Below the pieces are notes generated by a model. That model worked only from the letters and a program-made list of their open reading frames with translations, ran no database searches and was not told the DNA's origin. A DNA stretch of 42,539 bases from CAXMNX01 sp964194845 (GTDB lineage Bacteria > Pseudomonadota > Alphaproteobacteria > Rhodobacterales > Rhodobacteraceae): contig CAXMNX010000063.1 in the NCBI GenBank assembly GCA_964194845.1, positions 1-42,539 of the forward strand, in the 5' to 3' direction. Positions 15,221 through 23,696 of this stretch are shown in pieces (the stretch's first letter is position 1; every line of letters begins with the position of its first letter). The position numbers were made by a program, and so were the translations under genes.

Positions 15221-15784
15221 TTACACCTGCATTATTTCTTCTTGCTTACTTTCCAATGAAGAATCAATTTTGGCTATCCCTGCGTCCGTCAGCTCCTGTA
15301 CAGCAATTTCCCAAAACTTCTGGTCGTCCTCGGACATTCCGTCCGATTTCGCCTTTTTGATCTGATCCATCCCGTCGCGACGAACGTTGCGAACCGCGAT
15401 GCGGGCGTTTTCGGCATAGTGACCCGCAACTTTCGTCAGTTCACGGCGGCGTTCTTCGTTCAATTCGGGGATCGGCAGGCGAATGATTGTACCGTCCACA
15501 ATCGGATTGATGCCCAGCCCACTTTCGCGAAGCGCTTTTTCGACCTTGCCCGTCAAGGCCTTGTCCCAGACGTTGATCGTGATCATCCGCGATTCCGGGA
15601 CATTCACCGTACCCACCTGATTGACCGGCGTGATCGTGCCGTAAGCATCAACCATAATCGGCTCAAGCATCGACGCCGACGCGCGCCCGGTTCGAAGCGT
15701 CAGAAATTCCTGACGAAGCGCCGTCATTGCACCGTCCATTCGACGTTCCAGGTCATCAAGGTCGATCTCTATTTCATCTGCCAT
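15221..15784 (-). CDS. frr: Ribosome recycling factor
   Basis: Splits post-termination ribosomes together with EF-G. From ATG 15784 it is 187 aa, the family size: 'MADEIEIDLDDLERRMDGAM', 'FLTLRTGRASASMLEPIMVDAYG', 'RMITINVWDKAL', 'GLGINPIVDGTIIRLPIPELNEERRREL' and a C-terminal helical end. An extension 16 codons upstream is open but lacks homology. The usual pyrH-frr pair is kept but separated by 231 bp containing several hairpins. Confidence 0.97.
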   Translation of the reverse strand: MADEIEIDLDDLERRMDGAMTALRQEFLTLRTGRASASMLEPIMVDAYGTITPVNQVGTVNVPESRMITINVWDKALTGKVEKALRESGLGINPIVDGTIIRLPIPELNEERRRELTKVAGHYAENARIAVRNVRRDGMDQIKKAKSDGMSEDDQKFWEIAVQELTDAGIAKIDSSLESKQEEIMQV

Positions 15785-15936
15785 GACCGTCACTTTTGTC
15801 TTGGTGCGGCCGGTTTCACCGGCTCTGAGCATCTATAGCGCCAGTCAGTCTGGGTTGTATAGACCAAGGCGTTTCGATCCATGTGCAGCGCCCGTGCAGC
15901 AATTCATCTTTTCGGGCAATACGGCCAGGATCTCTC

Positions 15937-16005
15937 GTGCATTGCTGCATGCAATGCACTGCCGACAGGTGTTTGCTAGCAAACACCGAAAGGGGGCAGC
16001 GCCCC
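15937..16005. repeat. Three consecutive perfect hairpins between pyrH and frr
   Basis: Three perfect inverted repeats follow each other. GTGCATTGC/GCAATGCAC (15937-15945 and 15951-15959) has a 5-base loop. A 20-base perfect palindrome lies at 15968-15987 (half site GGTGTTTGCT). GGGGC/GCCCC (15993-15997 and 16001-16005) has a 3-base loop. None is followed by a T-run in either direction, so they may act as RNA processing or stability elements, or as protein sites, rather than simple terminators. Confidence 0.6.
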
Positions 16006-16015
16006 GGGCGTCGCT

Positions 16016-16738
16016 TCAATCGCGAACGATAGTATAGGTGCCTTCGCCCGCCAGGATGCCCCGAAACCCGCCCGGTTCATCCAGCGAGAAGACAAGGATC
16101 GGCAGACCATTGTCCCGCGCCAGCGCGATGGCGCTTGCGTCCATCACGCCAAGGTGCCTGGCCAGAACCTCGTCGTACGAGACTTCCTCGTATCGCACGG
16201 CGTCATCGTGCTTGGCCGGGTCCTTGTCGTAGACGCCATCAACCTTGGTGCCTTTAAGGATCGCTTCGCAGGACATTTCGCTGGCACGCAGCGTCGCGGC
16301 TGTGTCGGTGGTGAAATACGGGTTTCCGGTGCCAGCCGCGAAAATACAGACGCGCTTTTTCTCCAGATGCCGCACCGCGCGGCGACGGATATACGGCTCG
16401 GCCACCTCATCCATGCGAATGGCAGATATCACCCTTGTGTGGATGCCAAGCCCTTCAAGCGACGATTGCATCGCAAGCGCATTCATCACCGTCGCAAGCA
16501 TCCCCATATAGTCGGCGGTGGTCCGTTCCATGCCCTGCGCGCTGCCCTGAAGCCCACGGAAGATATTGCCGCCGCCGATCACCATGCAGATCTCGACCCC
16601 AAGCTCGTGTACGGTTTTCACTTCTTCGGCGATCCGCGAGACCGTCGGCGGGTGTAATCCATACCCCTGATCGCCCATCAGCGCCTCGCCCGAAATTTTC
16701 AGAAGCACTCGGCCGTAAGCAGGATGGGCATCAGTCAT
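16016..16738 (-). CDS. pyrH: Uridylate kinase PyrH
   Basis: Phosphorylates UMP to UDP. From ATG 16738 the protein is 240 aa: 'RVLLKISGEALMGDQGYG' with the ATP/UMP-binding Lys14 and Gly17, 'GGGNIFRG', 'ADYMGMLATVMNALAMQ', 'FAAGTGNPYFTTDTAA' and the 'KVDGVYDKDPAKH' region. This is the amino-acid-kinase fold and the family length. A start ten codons upstream is possible but poorly conserved. It is divergent from miaA. Confidence 0.96.
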   Translation of the reverse strand: MTDAHPAYGRVLLKISGEALMGDQGYGLHPPTVSRIAEEVKTVHELGVEICMVIGGGNIFRGLQGSAQGMERTTADYMGMLATVMNALAMQSSLEGLGIHTRVISAIRMDEVAEPYIRRRAVRHLEKKRVCIFAAGTGNPYFTTDTAATLRASEMSCEAILKGTKVDGVYDKDPAKHDDAVRYEEVSYDEVLARHLGVMDASAIALARDNGLPILVFSLDEPGGFRGILAGEGTYTIVRD

Positions 16739-16828
16739 TTTGGGTCCCTCGGTAAACAACTTTTGCACTGGTCGCGAAAATGTCCGAAAACGGCGGCAGG
16801 TTCAACGCGCAAAGGATGCTTGGTGGCC

Positions 16829-17728
16829 ATGGACTGGATCGACAGCGTTAGCAAGACCGTATCCGGCAACGTCCCCGTGCTGATTGCCGGACCAACGGCC
16901 AGCGGCAAGTCAGCGCTGGCGCTTGCGATTGCGCGCGACCTTGGCGGTCCGATCATTAATGCCGATGCGATGCAGGTCTACGCGGACTGGCGCATCTTGA
17001 CGGCGCGACCGTCCGAAGCCGAAGAGGCGCGCCACCGGCACGAACTTTACGGGCACATCGCAGGCGATGATCCCTATTCGGTCGGGCGATGGCTGCGCGA
17101 CGTCGCACCCTATCTCGAAGGCGATAAACCGGCTGTCATCGTTGGTGGGACGGGCCTGTATTTCTCGGCCCTGACCGACGGGCTTGCGGATATACCGGCC
17201 ATACCGCAATCGGTTCGCGCAAAGGCGGACGCGCGCCTCGCCACAGCCGGTCTCAATGCGCTCATCGAAGATCTCGATCAGGAAACGCGCCAAAAGATTG
17301 ACCTCAAAAACCCGATGCGCGTGCAACGTGCCTGGGAAGTCAGCCGAGCAACCGGTCGCGGTCTGGCCGCGTGGCAGTCAGAGACAGGCGCGCCGCTTTT
17401 GCCCTTGACGCAGGCCGACGCATTTGTCGTGAACGGCCCGACTGCGTGGTTGAACGACCGCACCGAACAGCGCTTTATTAAAATGCTGGACAATGGCGCG
17501 CTTGACGAAGCGCGCGCCAACGAACCCGGCTGGCACGCCGGTATGGCATCTGCCAAGGCGATTGGCGCGGCGGAACTGATCGCGCATCTGCGTGGTGAAA
17601 TGACTCTCGTTGAGGCGCAGAATGCCGCCATCACGCTTACCCGGCAATACGCCAAACGACAGCGCAGCTGGCTGCGCGGACGGATGCAGAACTGGCGCTG
17701 GGTCGACCCTGCGGCGGGCATCGGATAA
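16829..17728 (+). CDS. miaA: tRNA dimethylallyltransferase MiaA
   Basis: Adds dimethylallyl to A37 of tRNAs that read codons starting with U. From ATG 16829 the protein is 299 aa, with Walker A 'GPTASGKS' at 21-28, 'NADAMQVYADWRILTARPS' (substrate region, with the Ala-Met replacement of Ser-Arg that I associate with Rhodobacterales), 'VGGTGLYFSALTDGLADIP' and 'TLTRQYAKRQRSWLRG' at the C-terminus. Upstream GTG and TTG codons in frame are less likely starts. It shares a 90-bp upstream region with pyrH. Confidence 0.95.
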   Translation: MDWIDSVSKTVSGNVPVLIAGPTASGKSALALAIARDLGGPIINADAMQVYADWRILTARPSEAEEARHRHELYGHIAGDDPYSVGRWLRDVAPYLEGDKPAVIVGGTGLYFSALTDGLADIPAIPQSVRAKADARLATAGLNALIEDLDQETRQKIDLKNPMRVQRAWEVSRATGRGLAAWQSETGAPLLPLTQADAFVVNGPTAWLNDRTEQRFIKMLDNGALDEARANEPGWHAGMASAKAIGAAELIAHLRGEMTLVEAQNAAITLTRQYAKRQRSWLRGRMQNWRWVDPAAGIG

Positions 17729-17791
17729 TTTGCTGGTCAGGCGCGCGCTTTCCACTGGCGAAGCCATTGGGCTTTTGCCATAAGGCGCGCG

Positions 17792-17932
17792 ATGACCAAC
17801 AGGATCGCAATTCTGATCGGTCTGATTGTGGCGGCGTTTTTCGCGCTCGATCTTGTGCTGGGACTGGGCATTACGGTCTTTCTCGGGCGCAAGTTCCTCG
17901 ATCTGATCCGGGCAGTCGCCATTTGGCGCTGA
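17792..17932 (+). CDS. Small membrane protein upstream of gap (46 aa)
   Basis: A 46-aa frame from ATG 17792. It has a basic start (MTNRIAIL), one long hydrophobic helix (about residues 5-31), then 'FLGRKFLDLIRAVAIWR' with a charged-aromatic end. Single-helix proteins ending in a similar 'F-L-x-R-K-x-x-D-L-I-x-x-x-A-x-W-R' pattern are, as I recall, common in this family of bacteria. It lies 63 bp after miaA and 29 bp before gap, all on the plus strand. Function is unknown; the membrane location is inferred from hydrophobicity. Confidence 0.7.
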   Translation: MTNRIAILIGLIVAAFFALDLVLGLGITVFLGRKFLDLIRAVAIWR

Positions 17933-17961
17933 ATGCATCCGCGATGTGAAGGAGACAGGCA

Positions 17962-18966
17962 TTGGCAGTCAAAGTTGCAATCAACGGATTTGGCCGGATC
18001 GGTCGGAACGTGCTTCGGGCAATCATCGAGTCCGGGCGTACCGATATCGAGGTTGTTGCCATCAACGATCTTGGCCCGGTTGAGACGAACGCGCATCTTT
18101 TGCGCTACGATAGCGTGCACGGACGGTTTCCGGCCACCGTGACCACCACCGAGGCGACGATCGACGTCGGGCGTGGCCCGATGGACGTGACTGCCATTCG
18201 CAATCCAGCCGACCTGCCCTGGGCGCACGTCGATATCGTGCTGGAATGCACCGGTATTTTCGCCTCGAAAGAGAAATGCCAGGCGCATCTGCAAAATGGC
18301 TCCAGTCGGGTTCTGATCTCTGCACCTGGCGCCGGTACCGACAAGACAATCGTCTATGGTGTGAACCACGACACGCTGACCACTGACGACGTTGTCGTCT
18401 CCAATGCCTCCTGCACCACAAACTGCCTCAGCCCGGTCGCCAAGGTGCTGAACGACGCAATTGGCATCACCAAAGGCTTTATGACGACGATCCACAGCTA
18501 CACCGGCGACCAGCCGACACTCGATACAATGCATAGCGACCTTTATCGCGCGCGCGCCGCGGCGATGAACATGATCCCGACATCAACCGGTGCCGCCAAG
18601 GCCGTCGGGCTGGTGTTGCCCGAACTTGCCGGAAAGCTCGATGGTGTGGCAATCCGTGTACCGACGCCCAACGTCTCGGTCGTTGATCTGGTGTTTGAGG
18701 CCAGCCGCCCAACCAGCGTTGACGAAATCAACAACGCTATCCGCGCCGCTGCCGACGATGGCCCGCTCAAGGGCATTCTCGGCTACACGGACGAGCACCT
18801 CGTCAGCCAGGATTTCAACCACGACCCGCATTCCAGCATCTTCCACATGGATCAGACCAAAGTGTTGGACGGCACCATGGTGCGGATCCTCACCTGGTAT
18901 GACAACGAATGGGGCTTCTCGAACCGCATGTCGGACACCGCAGTTGCCATGGGCAAGCTGATCTGA
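17962..18966 (+). CDS. gap: Glyceraldehyde-3-phosphate dehydrogenase, type I
   Basis: Glycolytic/gluconeogenic oxidation of glyceraldehyde 3-phosphate with NAD(P). The start is TTG 17962, with AAGGAG 7 bases upstream; no ATG fits. The 334-aa protein begins 'MAVKVAINGFGRIGRNVLRA' (Rossmann motif 8-13), and has catalytic Cys151 in 'SNASCTTNCLSP', His178 in 'TTIHSYTGDQ' and the C-terminal 'WYDNEWGFSNRM'. The length is normal. A TTG start may lower translation. Class I with 'INDLGPVETNAHLL'; cofactor preference cannot be settled here. Confidence 0.96.
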   Translation: MAVKVAINGFGRIGRNVLRAIIESGRTDIEVVAINDLGPVETNAHLLRYDSVHGRFPATVTTTEATIDVGRGPMDVTAIRNPADLPWAHVDIVLECTGIFASKEKCQAHLQNGSSRVLISAPGAGTDKTIVYGVNHDTLTTDDVVVSNASCTTNCLSPVAKVLNDAIGITKGFMTTIHSYTGDQPTLDTMHSDLYRARAAAMNMIPTSTGAAKAVGLVLPELAGKLDGVAIRVPTPNVSVVDLVFEASRPTSVDEINNAIRAAADDGPLKGILGYTDEHLVSQDFNHDPHSSIFHMDQTKVLDGTMVRILTWYDNEWGFSNRMSDTAVAMGKLI

Positions 18967-19055
18967 CCGATCTTCACTGTCGCGCATGGCGCTTGGCCCC
19001 CGCAATGACCGGATTTTCACTGGACCCGTTTCGCAGACGGGCCTAGCGTCGCGCG

Positions 19056-20270
19056 ATGGAAAAAACGTCCCACGACAGCCGCTATTCCTGGGCGCGCCTC
19101 GCGCTCAGCCTCGGGCTGTCTATCGTCGGAAGCGTTGGCATGTGGGCCGTCATCGTCGTGTTGCCCGATATGCAGGCCGAACTTGGCGTCAATCGCGCCG
19201 ACGCGACGCTGCCCTATATTTCGATGATGATCGGCTTTGCGCTGGGCAATCTGACGCTGGGCCGGGTGATCGACCGCTACGGAATCACGCCGGTGCTTAT
19301 CGGCGCGGCATTTGCAATCGCCGTCGGTTTCGGTGGCGCTGCATTCACAACGCACATCGTCTTGCTGACCGTGATGCATCTCTTTCTTGGCGTCGGTGCT
19401 GCGGCCTGTTTTGGCCCGCTCATTGCGGATGTGTCACAATGGTTCATGAAGCGTCGTGGGATCGCAGTCGCGGTCGCTGCAAGCGGCAACTACCTTTCCG
19501 GTACGGTCTGGCCGCCGGTCATCGTCTGGATATCTGAACGGGCGGATTGGCGGGCCGCTTATCTTTTCCTGGCCGCTGTCAGTCTTCTGGTCCTGATCCC
19601 CGGCGCGCTGTTCCTGCGCCGAAAGATCGACGAGGTTTCAACCGCGCGCGCCACTGAAAACGCGGCAGCCCAGGCCGCCAGCACCGGCCTCAGCCCGCGC
19701 AAGTTGCAGTATCTGCTGGCGCTTGCCGGTGTTGGGTGTTGCGTCGCAATGTCGATGCCCCAGGTTCACATCGTCGCACTTTGCATTGATCGCGGCTTTG
19801 GCGCGCGTGCCGGCGCCGAAATGCTCAGCCTGATGCTGGCCGGAGGAGTCGCGTCGAGACTTGTTTCCGGTTGGGCGGCTGACAGGCTTGGCGGCTTGCC
19901 GATCCTAGTGATCGGGTCGGTCCTGCAAACTGCCGCACTGTGTCTGTTCCTGATCGAAGGCGGCATGGCATCGCTTTACATGATCTCGCTTGCCTTCGGG
20001 CTAAGTCAGGGCGGGATCGTACCAAGCTATGCAATCATCGTTCGCGAGTACATGCCGCCGCGCGAGGCGGGCCGCCGCGTCGGTGTTGTGATGTTCGCGA
20101 CCATCCTCGGCATGGCATTGGGTGGATGGCTTTCCGGCTGGCTTTACGATCTTACCGGAAGCTACGCCGCCGCAATCTGGAACGGCATTGGCTGGAACCT
20201 GATGAACGCGGCGATCGCGCTTACGATTCTGTTCCGCATCGGCCAATATCAGGCTGCGCGCACCGGATAA
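19056..20270 (+). CDS. Major facilitator superfamily transporter
   Basis: A 404-aa protein with 12 predicted membrane helices and the MFS motif A as 'GNLTLGRVIDRYG' at about 64-76. There is a similar motif in the second half ('SGWAADRLGGLP'). A hydrophilic loop in the middle (about 190-220) separates the two halves. It resembles monocarboxylate or oxalate/formate-type transporters (OFA-like) in the way its helices and 'VSQWFMKRRGIAVAVAASGNYLSG' loop are arranged. The substrate is unknown. It follows gap by 89 bp without obvious coupling. Confidence 0.85.
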   Translation: MEKTSHDSRYSWARLALSLGLSIVGSVGMWAVIVVLPDMQAELGVNRADATLPYISMMIGFALGNLTLGRVIDRYGITPVLIGAAFAIAVGFGGAAFTTHIVLLTVMHLFLGVGAAACFGPLIADVSQWFMKRRGIAVAVAASGNYLSGTVWPPVIVWISERADWRAAYLFLAAVSLLVLIPGALFLRRKIDEVSTARATENAAAQAASTGLSPRKLQYLLALAGVGCCVAMSMPQVHIVALCIDRGFGARAGAEMLSLMLAGGVASRLVSGWAADRLGGLPILVIGSVLQTAALCLFLIEGGMASLYMISLAFGLSQGGIVPSYAIIVREYMPPREAGRRVGVVMFATILGMALGGWLSGWLYDLTGSYAAAIWNGIGWNLMNAAIALTILFRIGQYQAARTG

Positions 20271-20283
20271 GGGATCCGCCCAG

Positions 20284-20309
20284 AAAAAAACGCCCGCACA
20301 AGGCGGGCG
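20284..20309. terminator. GC-rich hairpin with flanking A-run
   Basis: CGCCCGC (20291-20297) and GCGGGCG (20303-20309) form a 7-bp stem with a 5-base loop, preceded by seven A. As read on the plus strand it ends the MFS gene 20 bp downstream of its stop but lacks a T-run. On the minus strand the A-run becomes a perfect T-run, though no minus-strand gene is upstream. It is probably a bidirectional terminator. Confidence 0.5.
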
Positions 20310-20474
20310 CTAAGTTATTGAGGCAGGTTTCATACAGGCAAGAAACCTATCGAGCAGTAAGTCCTTTATACGCAACGATTTGCCGGTGGCCAAGCTAAAA
20401 GTTTGAAAAGGTTTAACAGCCGGAATAGCCTGTCATTCCAACGAACATTGAGCAGCAAGAGGATTGTCGCCAAA

Positions 20475-22277
20475 ATGCGTACGAACTATTTCGCGGTCTT
20501 TGCCGTGTCGATCACGCTAATTGCAAATACCGCGACGGCAGAGCCCAGCCACGGCATAGCTATGTATGGCCAGCCTGCTCTACCACCGGATTTTGTGTCT
20601 CTGCCCTATGCGAACCCGGATGCGCCAAAGGGCGGAAGCATCGTTCAGGGCGAGGTGGGAAGCTTCGATTCCCTCAATCCGCACATCCTCAAGGGCCGTG
20701 TTCCCTGGCAGCTAAGGTTCCTGGCTTACGAGTCGCTGATGGGGCGCAACTGGGACGAACCCTTTACGTTATATGGACTTCTTGCCGAATCAGTCGAGGT
20801 GCCGGACGATCGCAGTTGGGTCGAGTTTACGCTTCGCCCCGAGGCCCACTTTTCCGATGGCTCTCCAGTGACGGTTGAAGACGTGCTCTGGTCCTACGAG
20901 ACGCTCGGAACCGTTGGCCATCCCCGTTATCACGGATCCTGGGCAAAGGTTGCAAACGCCGAAGCAGTCGGCGACCGGAGCGTCCGTTTCACCTTCAATA
21001 CCGAAAACGACGAGCTTGCGCTGATCATGGGACTGCGTCCGATCCTGCAAAAAGCCCAATGGGAAGACCGCGATTTCACCGAATCGGGTATTGCTATCAT
21101 TCCGATCTCGACCGCGCCCTACATCATCACCGATTTCGAGGCGGGCCGTTTCGTTTCGCTGACCCGCGACCCGAACTATTGGGGCAATGATCTGAACTTC
21201 CGGCGCGGCACCAGCAACCTCGATGAAATCCGCATGGAGTTTTTCTCCGACGGCACCGCGATGTTCGAGGCTTTCAAGGGCGGCGTCCTGAACACAATGC
21301 GCGAATCCAACGTCCAGAAATGGGACAAGCAATACGGGTTTCCAGCCGTTACGACCGGAAAAGTCGTCAAGTCAGTCATCCCACATCAGCGCCCGACCGG
21401 CATCCAGGGTCTGGTGTTCAACACCCGGCGCGAAAATTTCCGGGACTGGCGTGTGCGCGAGGCGCTGATCACGGCTTTCAACTTCGAATTTATCAACACG
21501 ACGATCAACGGCGACCCGCAGCCGCGTATCGAGTCATATTTCGCCAACTCGGTCCTTGGCATGGAGCCCGGTGCAGCCGCTGCAACAGTCCGCGATCTGC
21601 TGGATCCGCTTTCCGCCGACCTGCTGCCCGGTGCCATGGAGGGCTATCAATTACCGGAAGGCGACGGCACTGAACGCAACCGCACCAACATCCGCAAAGC
21701 AACTGCGCTGATGGAAGAAGCGGGCTGGACGTTTCAAGGCGGTGTATTGAAGAACGCTGCCGGTCAGGCATTCACATTTGACATTCTGCTCCAAACCGGT
21801 GCCTCCGAGCCGCAGCAGATCGTCGATATCTATGTGGTCGCACTGGATCGGATGGGCATCACCGCAACGGTGACTGCGACCGACAGCGCGCAATATAAAG
21901 AACGCACCAACACCTTTGACTTCGACATGACATGGTATCGTCGCGGCGTCTCACTCAGCCCCGGCAATGAACAGCTGCTCTATTGGGGGCCGGAAGCGGC
22001 AATTACCGAAGGCAGCCGCAACTGGGCCGGCATCACCAGCCCCGCCATCGCCTCACTAATTCAGACATTGTTGACGTCGCCCAGCCAGGACGATTACCGC
22101 GCGGCGGTCAAAGCGCTGGACCGGGTGTTGATCTCAGGTCGCTATGTGATCCCGATCTGGCATTCGCCGATCGCGCGTATTGCGCACGCGAGTGAGCTTC
22201 GCTATCCCGCCGATAACCTGCCGATGTACGGCGACTGGATCGGCTTTCAGCCAGATGTCTGGTGGCATGAGGAATAG
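20475..22277 (+). CDS. Family-5 extracellular solute-binding protein, YejA-like
   Basis: A periplasmic binding protein of the peptide/nickel ABC importer class. From ATG 20475 it is 600 aa, with a signal peptide ending near 'ANTATA' (about residue 23). It then has 'GQPALPPDFVSLPYANPDAPKGG' and 'GSFDSLNPHILKG', typical of the YejA / microcin-C-type branch, and 'LRPEAHFSDGSPVTVEDVLWSYE', the SBP_bac_5 hallmark. An upstream TTG start in the same frame is unlikely, because it would bury the signal peptide. No permease or ATPase gene is next to it, so the partners must lie elsewhere. The ligand is unknown. Confidence 0.9.
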   Translation: MRTNYFAVFAVSITLIANTATAEPSHGIAMYGQPALPPDFVSLPYANPDAPKGGSIVQGEVGSFDSLNPHILKGRVPWQLRFLAYESLMGRNWDEPFTLYGLLAESVEVPDDRSWVEFTLRPEAHFSDGSPVTVEDVLWSYETLGTVGHPRYHGSWAKVANAEAVGDRSVRFTFNTENDELALIMGLRPILQKAQWEDRDFTESGIAIIPISTAPYIITDFEAGRFVSLTRDPNYWGNDLNFRRGTSNLDEIRMEFFSDGTAMFEAFKGGVLNTMRESNVQKWDKQYGFPAVTTGKVVKSVIPHQRPTGIQGLVFNTRRENFRDWRVREALITAFNFEFINTTINGDPQPRIESYFANSVLGMEPGAAAATVRDLLDPLSADLLPGAMEGYQLPEGDGTERNRTNIRKATALMEEAGWTFQGGVLKNAAGQAFTFDILLQTGASEPQQIVDIYVVALDRMGITATVTATDSAQYKERTNTFDFDMTWYRRGVSLSPGNEQLLYWGPEAAITEGSRNWAGITSPAIASLIQTLLTSPSQDDYRAAVKALDRVLISGRYVIPIWHSPIARIAHASELRYPADNLPMYGDWIGFQPDVWWHEE

Positions 22278-22280
22278 AAC

Positions 22281-22397
22281 ATGAAGAAACTAGCGATACT
22301 GTTGGGCATGACCCTGGCGCTTGCCGCCTGCAACACCATCGAAGGCTTCGGCCAGGACGTCTCCGGCGGCGCGCGCGCGATTGATCGGGCGATTTAA
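22281..22397 (+). CDS. Entericidin A/B-family small lipoprotein (38 aa)
   Basis: A 38-aa protein starting 3 bp after the solute-binding protein. It has a lipoprotein signal with lipobox Leu-Ala-Ala-Cys17 and a short mature part 'CNTIEGFGQDVSGGARAIDR', the entericidin pattern (Asn-Thr, Gly-x-Gly-x-Asp, amphipathic helix). Entericidins are small membrane lipoproteins; in E. coli they form an antidote/toxin pair linked to stationary-phase lysis. A degenerate second copy lies 1.1 kb downstream. Toxin versus antidote cannot be told here. Confidence 0.85.
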   Translation: MKKLAILLGMTLALAACNTIEGFGQDVSGGARAIDRAI

Positions 22398-22447
22398 GAT
22401 AGCCTGAAGGCGCCTCGTTCCGGCGGCTTCTCTTCACCATCGGCCGA

Positions 22448-23440
22448 TCAATCGGTGCTTTGAATTGGTGCGGCTGTGACGACACGCGCATCAATCAGTT
22501 CGGATATTTCGGGAAACCACATCTCTGACGCATCGCTGTCGAACATCTTGTCCACGAACCAAATGGCAACCCCAGATGCCAGAAAGATGGCGCGGTCGCG
22601 GGTTTGCTCGCGCACCGGGTCCGCATTCAGAACCGCGTAGTCGGCATCAATTCGGTATTGATGAAACCCAAGTTTTCCGCCCGATGCCAATCGCCTTTCG
22701 GCACCGCCAATGAATACGGTTGTGCAAGCCGAACTGCATTCACCAATCACCTTTGTGTTCAGACCATTCTGCCTGATCGCGTTTGCAAGCCCTCGGGCCT
22801 CGTAGATATTGCCGCCGGTGCTCGCCAGCACAATCTGCTCAACATTCGGATGAACCTCAAGCTGGTCTTTCAGGCGGGCGGTAATTCCAAGTTCCAACGA
22901 ACCGGTCAACGTCAAAGACCGCCCGTCAACACTCGGCTCGATATTGTATTTCGCCGCGCGCTCGGCATTGAGCTCGGCCTGGCTTGGGACCTTGTCTGAA
23001 GCAGGCAGCGTTATTTGCCAGGCTTCAATCGTATAGGAGATGGTCCAAAAAAAGGCGACGATAACGGCCATTTGAACGCCCCACACAGGTGCCATTGACC
23101 CGCTGGAGCGAACGTGGAACCCAGCCGCACGAAGCACCCCAATGACCTGCCAGAAAAACAGAATTCCGTGAAATACCAACACCAAAGCAGGTATCAGCGC
23201 ATTGCAGTCGATACTAACGTGTCCCGTGGCCGGGCTGATCCATTCCTGCGCCAGAAAAACCAGAACGCGGATCAGAACCAGATTGACCCAGAAAGACCAG
23301 GCGAGCCCGTGGTGACCCTGCCAATGATCATTCACATATCGCACTAATGTCTGGATCAATCTTCCCCACAAACCGGCCACGGGTAATTTGCACTGAATGC
23401 AAAAAGCCCGGGCGATGCACGCCTCTTCCGGAGCCGACAT
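22448..23440 (-). CDS. Membrane protein with periplasmic ClpP-fold domain (COG3904-like)
   Basis: From ATG 23440 the protein is 330 aa. The N-terminal part has a Cys-x-x-Cys pair ('FCIQCK'), then about three or four hydrophobic helices (residues about 45-145). The C-terminal part resembles the ClpP/crotonase fold of predicted periplasmic proteins (COG3904): 'VLASTGGNIYEARGLANAI', a serine in 'GECSSACTTVFIGG' (Ser237) and 'GFHQYR' (His260). Ser-His placement hints at a serine peptidase, but I cannot see the third member with certainty. The open frame starts further upstream, at 23506, but there it overlaps an entericidin relic, so the shorter start is preferred. The substrate is unknown. Confidence 0.7.
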   Translation of the reverse strand: MSAPEEACIARAFCIQCKLPVAGLWGRLIQTLVRYVNDHWQGHHGLAWSFWVNLVLIRVLVFLAQEWISPATGHVSIDCNALIPALVLVFHGILFFWQVIGVLRAAGFHVRSSGSMAPVWGVQMAVIVAFFWTISYTIEAWQITLPASDKVPSQAELNAERAAKYNIEPSVDGRSLTLTGSLELGITARLKDQLEVHPNVEQIVLASTGGNIYEARGLANAIRQNGLNTKVIGECSSACTTVFIGGAERRLASGGKLGFHQYRIDADYAVLNADPVREQTRDRAIFLASGVAIWFVDKMFDSDASEMWFPEISELIDARVVTAAPIQSTD

Positions 23441-23479
23441 ACCACAGACAGCCGCCCGACAAACTGTCCCGTCGCCGTC

Positions 23480-23548
23480 AACAACGTGTTTGAAGGCTTC
23501 GGCCAAGACGTGTCCGGCGTCGCAAGTGCCATAGACCGAGTGAATTGA
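23480..23548 (+). pseudogene. Relic of a second entericidin-like gene
   Basis: In one plus-strand frame the sequence reads 'NNVFEGFGQDVSGVASAIDR' and then stops after Val-Asn (stop at 23546-23548). This matches the mature part of the intact entericidin at 22281-22397 ('NTIEGFGQDVSGGARAIDR'), but no start codon or lipobox precedes it: the frame upstream reads random residues without Met. It is a degenerate duplicate, antisense to the extreme 5' end of the neighbouring open frame. Confidence 0.6.
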
Positions 23549-23674
23549 GCGGCGGCAACCATCATAGTGTTCTCTGGGCTGTCTGCCCGGTGGGCAATTT
23601 TAGGCTTGGGTGCCGGATCGCCGGAGTGTTGTCTTGCTGACCGATAATTGCTGGCGCAGCGACCATCTATTTGT

Positions 23675-23696
23675 GCCCGGCAATTTAGTGCCGGGC
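23675..23696. repeat. 8-bp inverted repeat in the intergenic stretch before the cupredoxin gene
   Basis: GCCCGGCA (23675-23682) and TGCCGGGC (23689-23696) pair perfectly around ATTTAG. It lies within the 336-bp stretch 23549-23884 that holds no recognisable gene. No T-run follows. Apart from this hairpin and the FnrL box, I see nothing coding in this stretch. Confidence 0.45.

Noticed and set aside
20284..20309. Small RNA ending at the GC hairpin on the minus strand
   Set aside because: The T-run would fit, but no promoter was recognised on the minus strand within the coding region to the right.
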